The notes under the pieces were generated by a model that worked only from the letters and a program-made list of their open reading frames with translations, searched no databases and was not told the DNA's origin. A program made the position numbers and the translations under genes. Below are positions 63,684 to 64,000 of a stretch of 64,000 bases of DNA, piece by piece (within the stretch, counting starts at the first letter, position 1; each line of letters begins with the position of its first letter). This DNA comes from Bacillota bacterium (GTDB taxonomy: Bacteria; Bacillota; Negativicutes; CTSoil-072), in assembly GCA_017889545.1 (NCBI GenBank), contig JAGFZV010000006.1, positions 61,251-125,250 of the forward strand, read 5' to 3'.

Positions 63684-64000
63684 TGTCTTTGCCTCTTTTC
63701 ATTATTTTTCTCTATAACCAGCTTCGCCTCCTACGTTACTGTTAAGACTTTATGTTAACATATTACTATCATAACATATTTTTTCGTATGCCGCTCTCTT
63801 CATCAAAAAATACACCTTTTTATCAACAATCCAACAAATGCAGCGACTTTGACCGGCAAACGGAAATGATGCCTTCAAACAGTTTTTATAAGCCTCTGCG
63901 GAGTCAGGACCGCCGGCTTAGCCGGCGGCTTGTCCCACCCCTATAAGGGGTTATTACCGGCTGCACTTGCAAGTGCTTTGAATGGTTAGCCGCCTGCACC
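63684..64000. other. non-coding end region with palindromes
   Basis: No convincing gene is present in the last 317 bases. Three perfect palindromic elements follow one another: CCGCCGGC-TTA-GCCGGCGG (63910-63928), ACCCC-TATAA-GGGGT (63937-63951) and GCACTTGCAAGTGC (63963-63976), in a GC-rich stretch that reaches the window edge. It may be a dispersed intergenic repeat or a structured RNA. AT-rich sequence before 63890 may hold the rpoZ promoter. Confidence 0.5.

Noticed and set aside
63752..63946. 64-residue plus-strand frame at the window end
   Set aside because: Composition reflects the palindromic repeats; no ribosome binding site or recognisable family.
63910..63976. CRISPR array
   Set aside because: The palindromes differ from one another and are not regularly spaced repeats; no cas genes.
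1..64000. Insertion sequences or prophage
   Set aside because: No transposase, integrase or phage structural gene was recognised, and the gene order is typical chromosomal housekeeping over most of the window.

Overview
The window looks like a chromosome segment from a low-to-mid GC Bacillota, most likely a Negativicutes (Sporomusaceae-like) bacterium. The evidence is gene order: rnc, smc, ftsY, ylxM, ffh, rpsP, khpA, ylqD, rimM, trmD, rplS, lepB, rbgA, rnhB, ylqG, ylqH; fapR, plsX, fab genes; and rsmD, coaD, patatin, tmcAL, DUF177, rpmF. Other pointers are FapR, FabK as enoyl reductase, a T-box on tyrS, and Shine-Dalgarno sequences of AGGAGG type. The genus assignment is inference; no rRNA gene is present. 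TTG and GTG starts behind strong ribosome binding sites are unusually frequent.

Region by region: 1-5.9 kb (minus) carries the start of topA (cut by the window edge), dprA, a GT28 glycolipid glycosyltransferase and the folate genes folK, folB and folP. A short nicotinate phosphoribosyltransferase lies divergently at 6.1-7.1 kb. From 7.3 to 32.3 kb nearly everything is minus strand. First come comM, yraN, a YlqH/YlqG (FlhB-tail/FliK-like) pair, RNase HII, RbgA and signal peptidase. Then come the ribosome and tRNA maturation genes, SRP and FtsY, SMC, an Elp3-like radical SAM protein and RNase III. The block ends in the complete type II fatty-acid cluster, with two FabK-family proteins and the regulator FapR at its head. 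From 32.4 to 38.4 kb are rpmF/DUF177, acetate kinase, tmcAL (divergent), a patatin-like protein, a coiled-coil protein, coaD and rsmD.

From 38.8 to 47.7 kb is a mixed region: a DUF4127 membrane-anchored protein, an NlpC/P60 hydrolase, tRNA-Pro(CGG), an EF-G2 paralogue, a PduO-type cobalamin adenosyltransferase, ndk, htpX, an SRPBCC protein and a class III aminotransferase.

The accessory-looking part is 47.9-57.0 kb (plus): a CHASE-domain sensor kinase and an NtrC-family sigma-54 activator, followed by an ABC importer for an unknown carbohydrate-like solute (ATPase, lipoprotein, two permeases) and a zinc alcohol/polyol dehydrogenase. A -24/-12 promoter with exact GG-N10-GC spacing, and inverted repeats about 100 bp upstream of it, lie between regulator and transporter. 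They suggest a self-contained, enhancer-dependent uptake and oxidation system.

The last 7 kb has T-box-controlled tyrS, a universal stress protein, a repeat-built MscS-family-like membrane protein, rubrerythrin and two small hypothetical proteins. One of these sits behind a clear cyclic-di-GMP-I (GEMM) riboswitch. A DUF4870 membrane protein, a stand-alone rpoZ and a cluster of palindromes reaching the window edge complete it.
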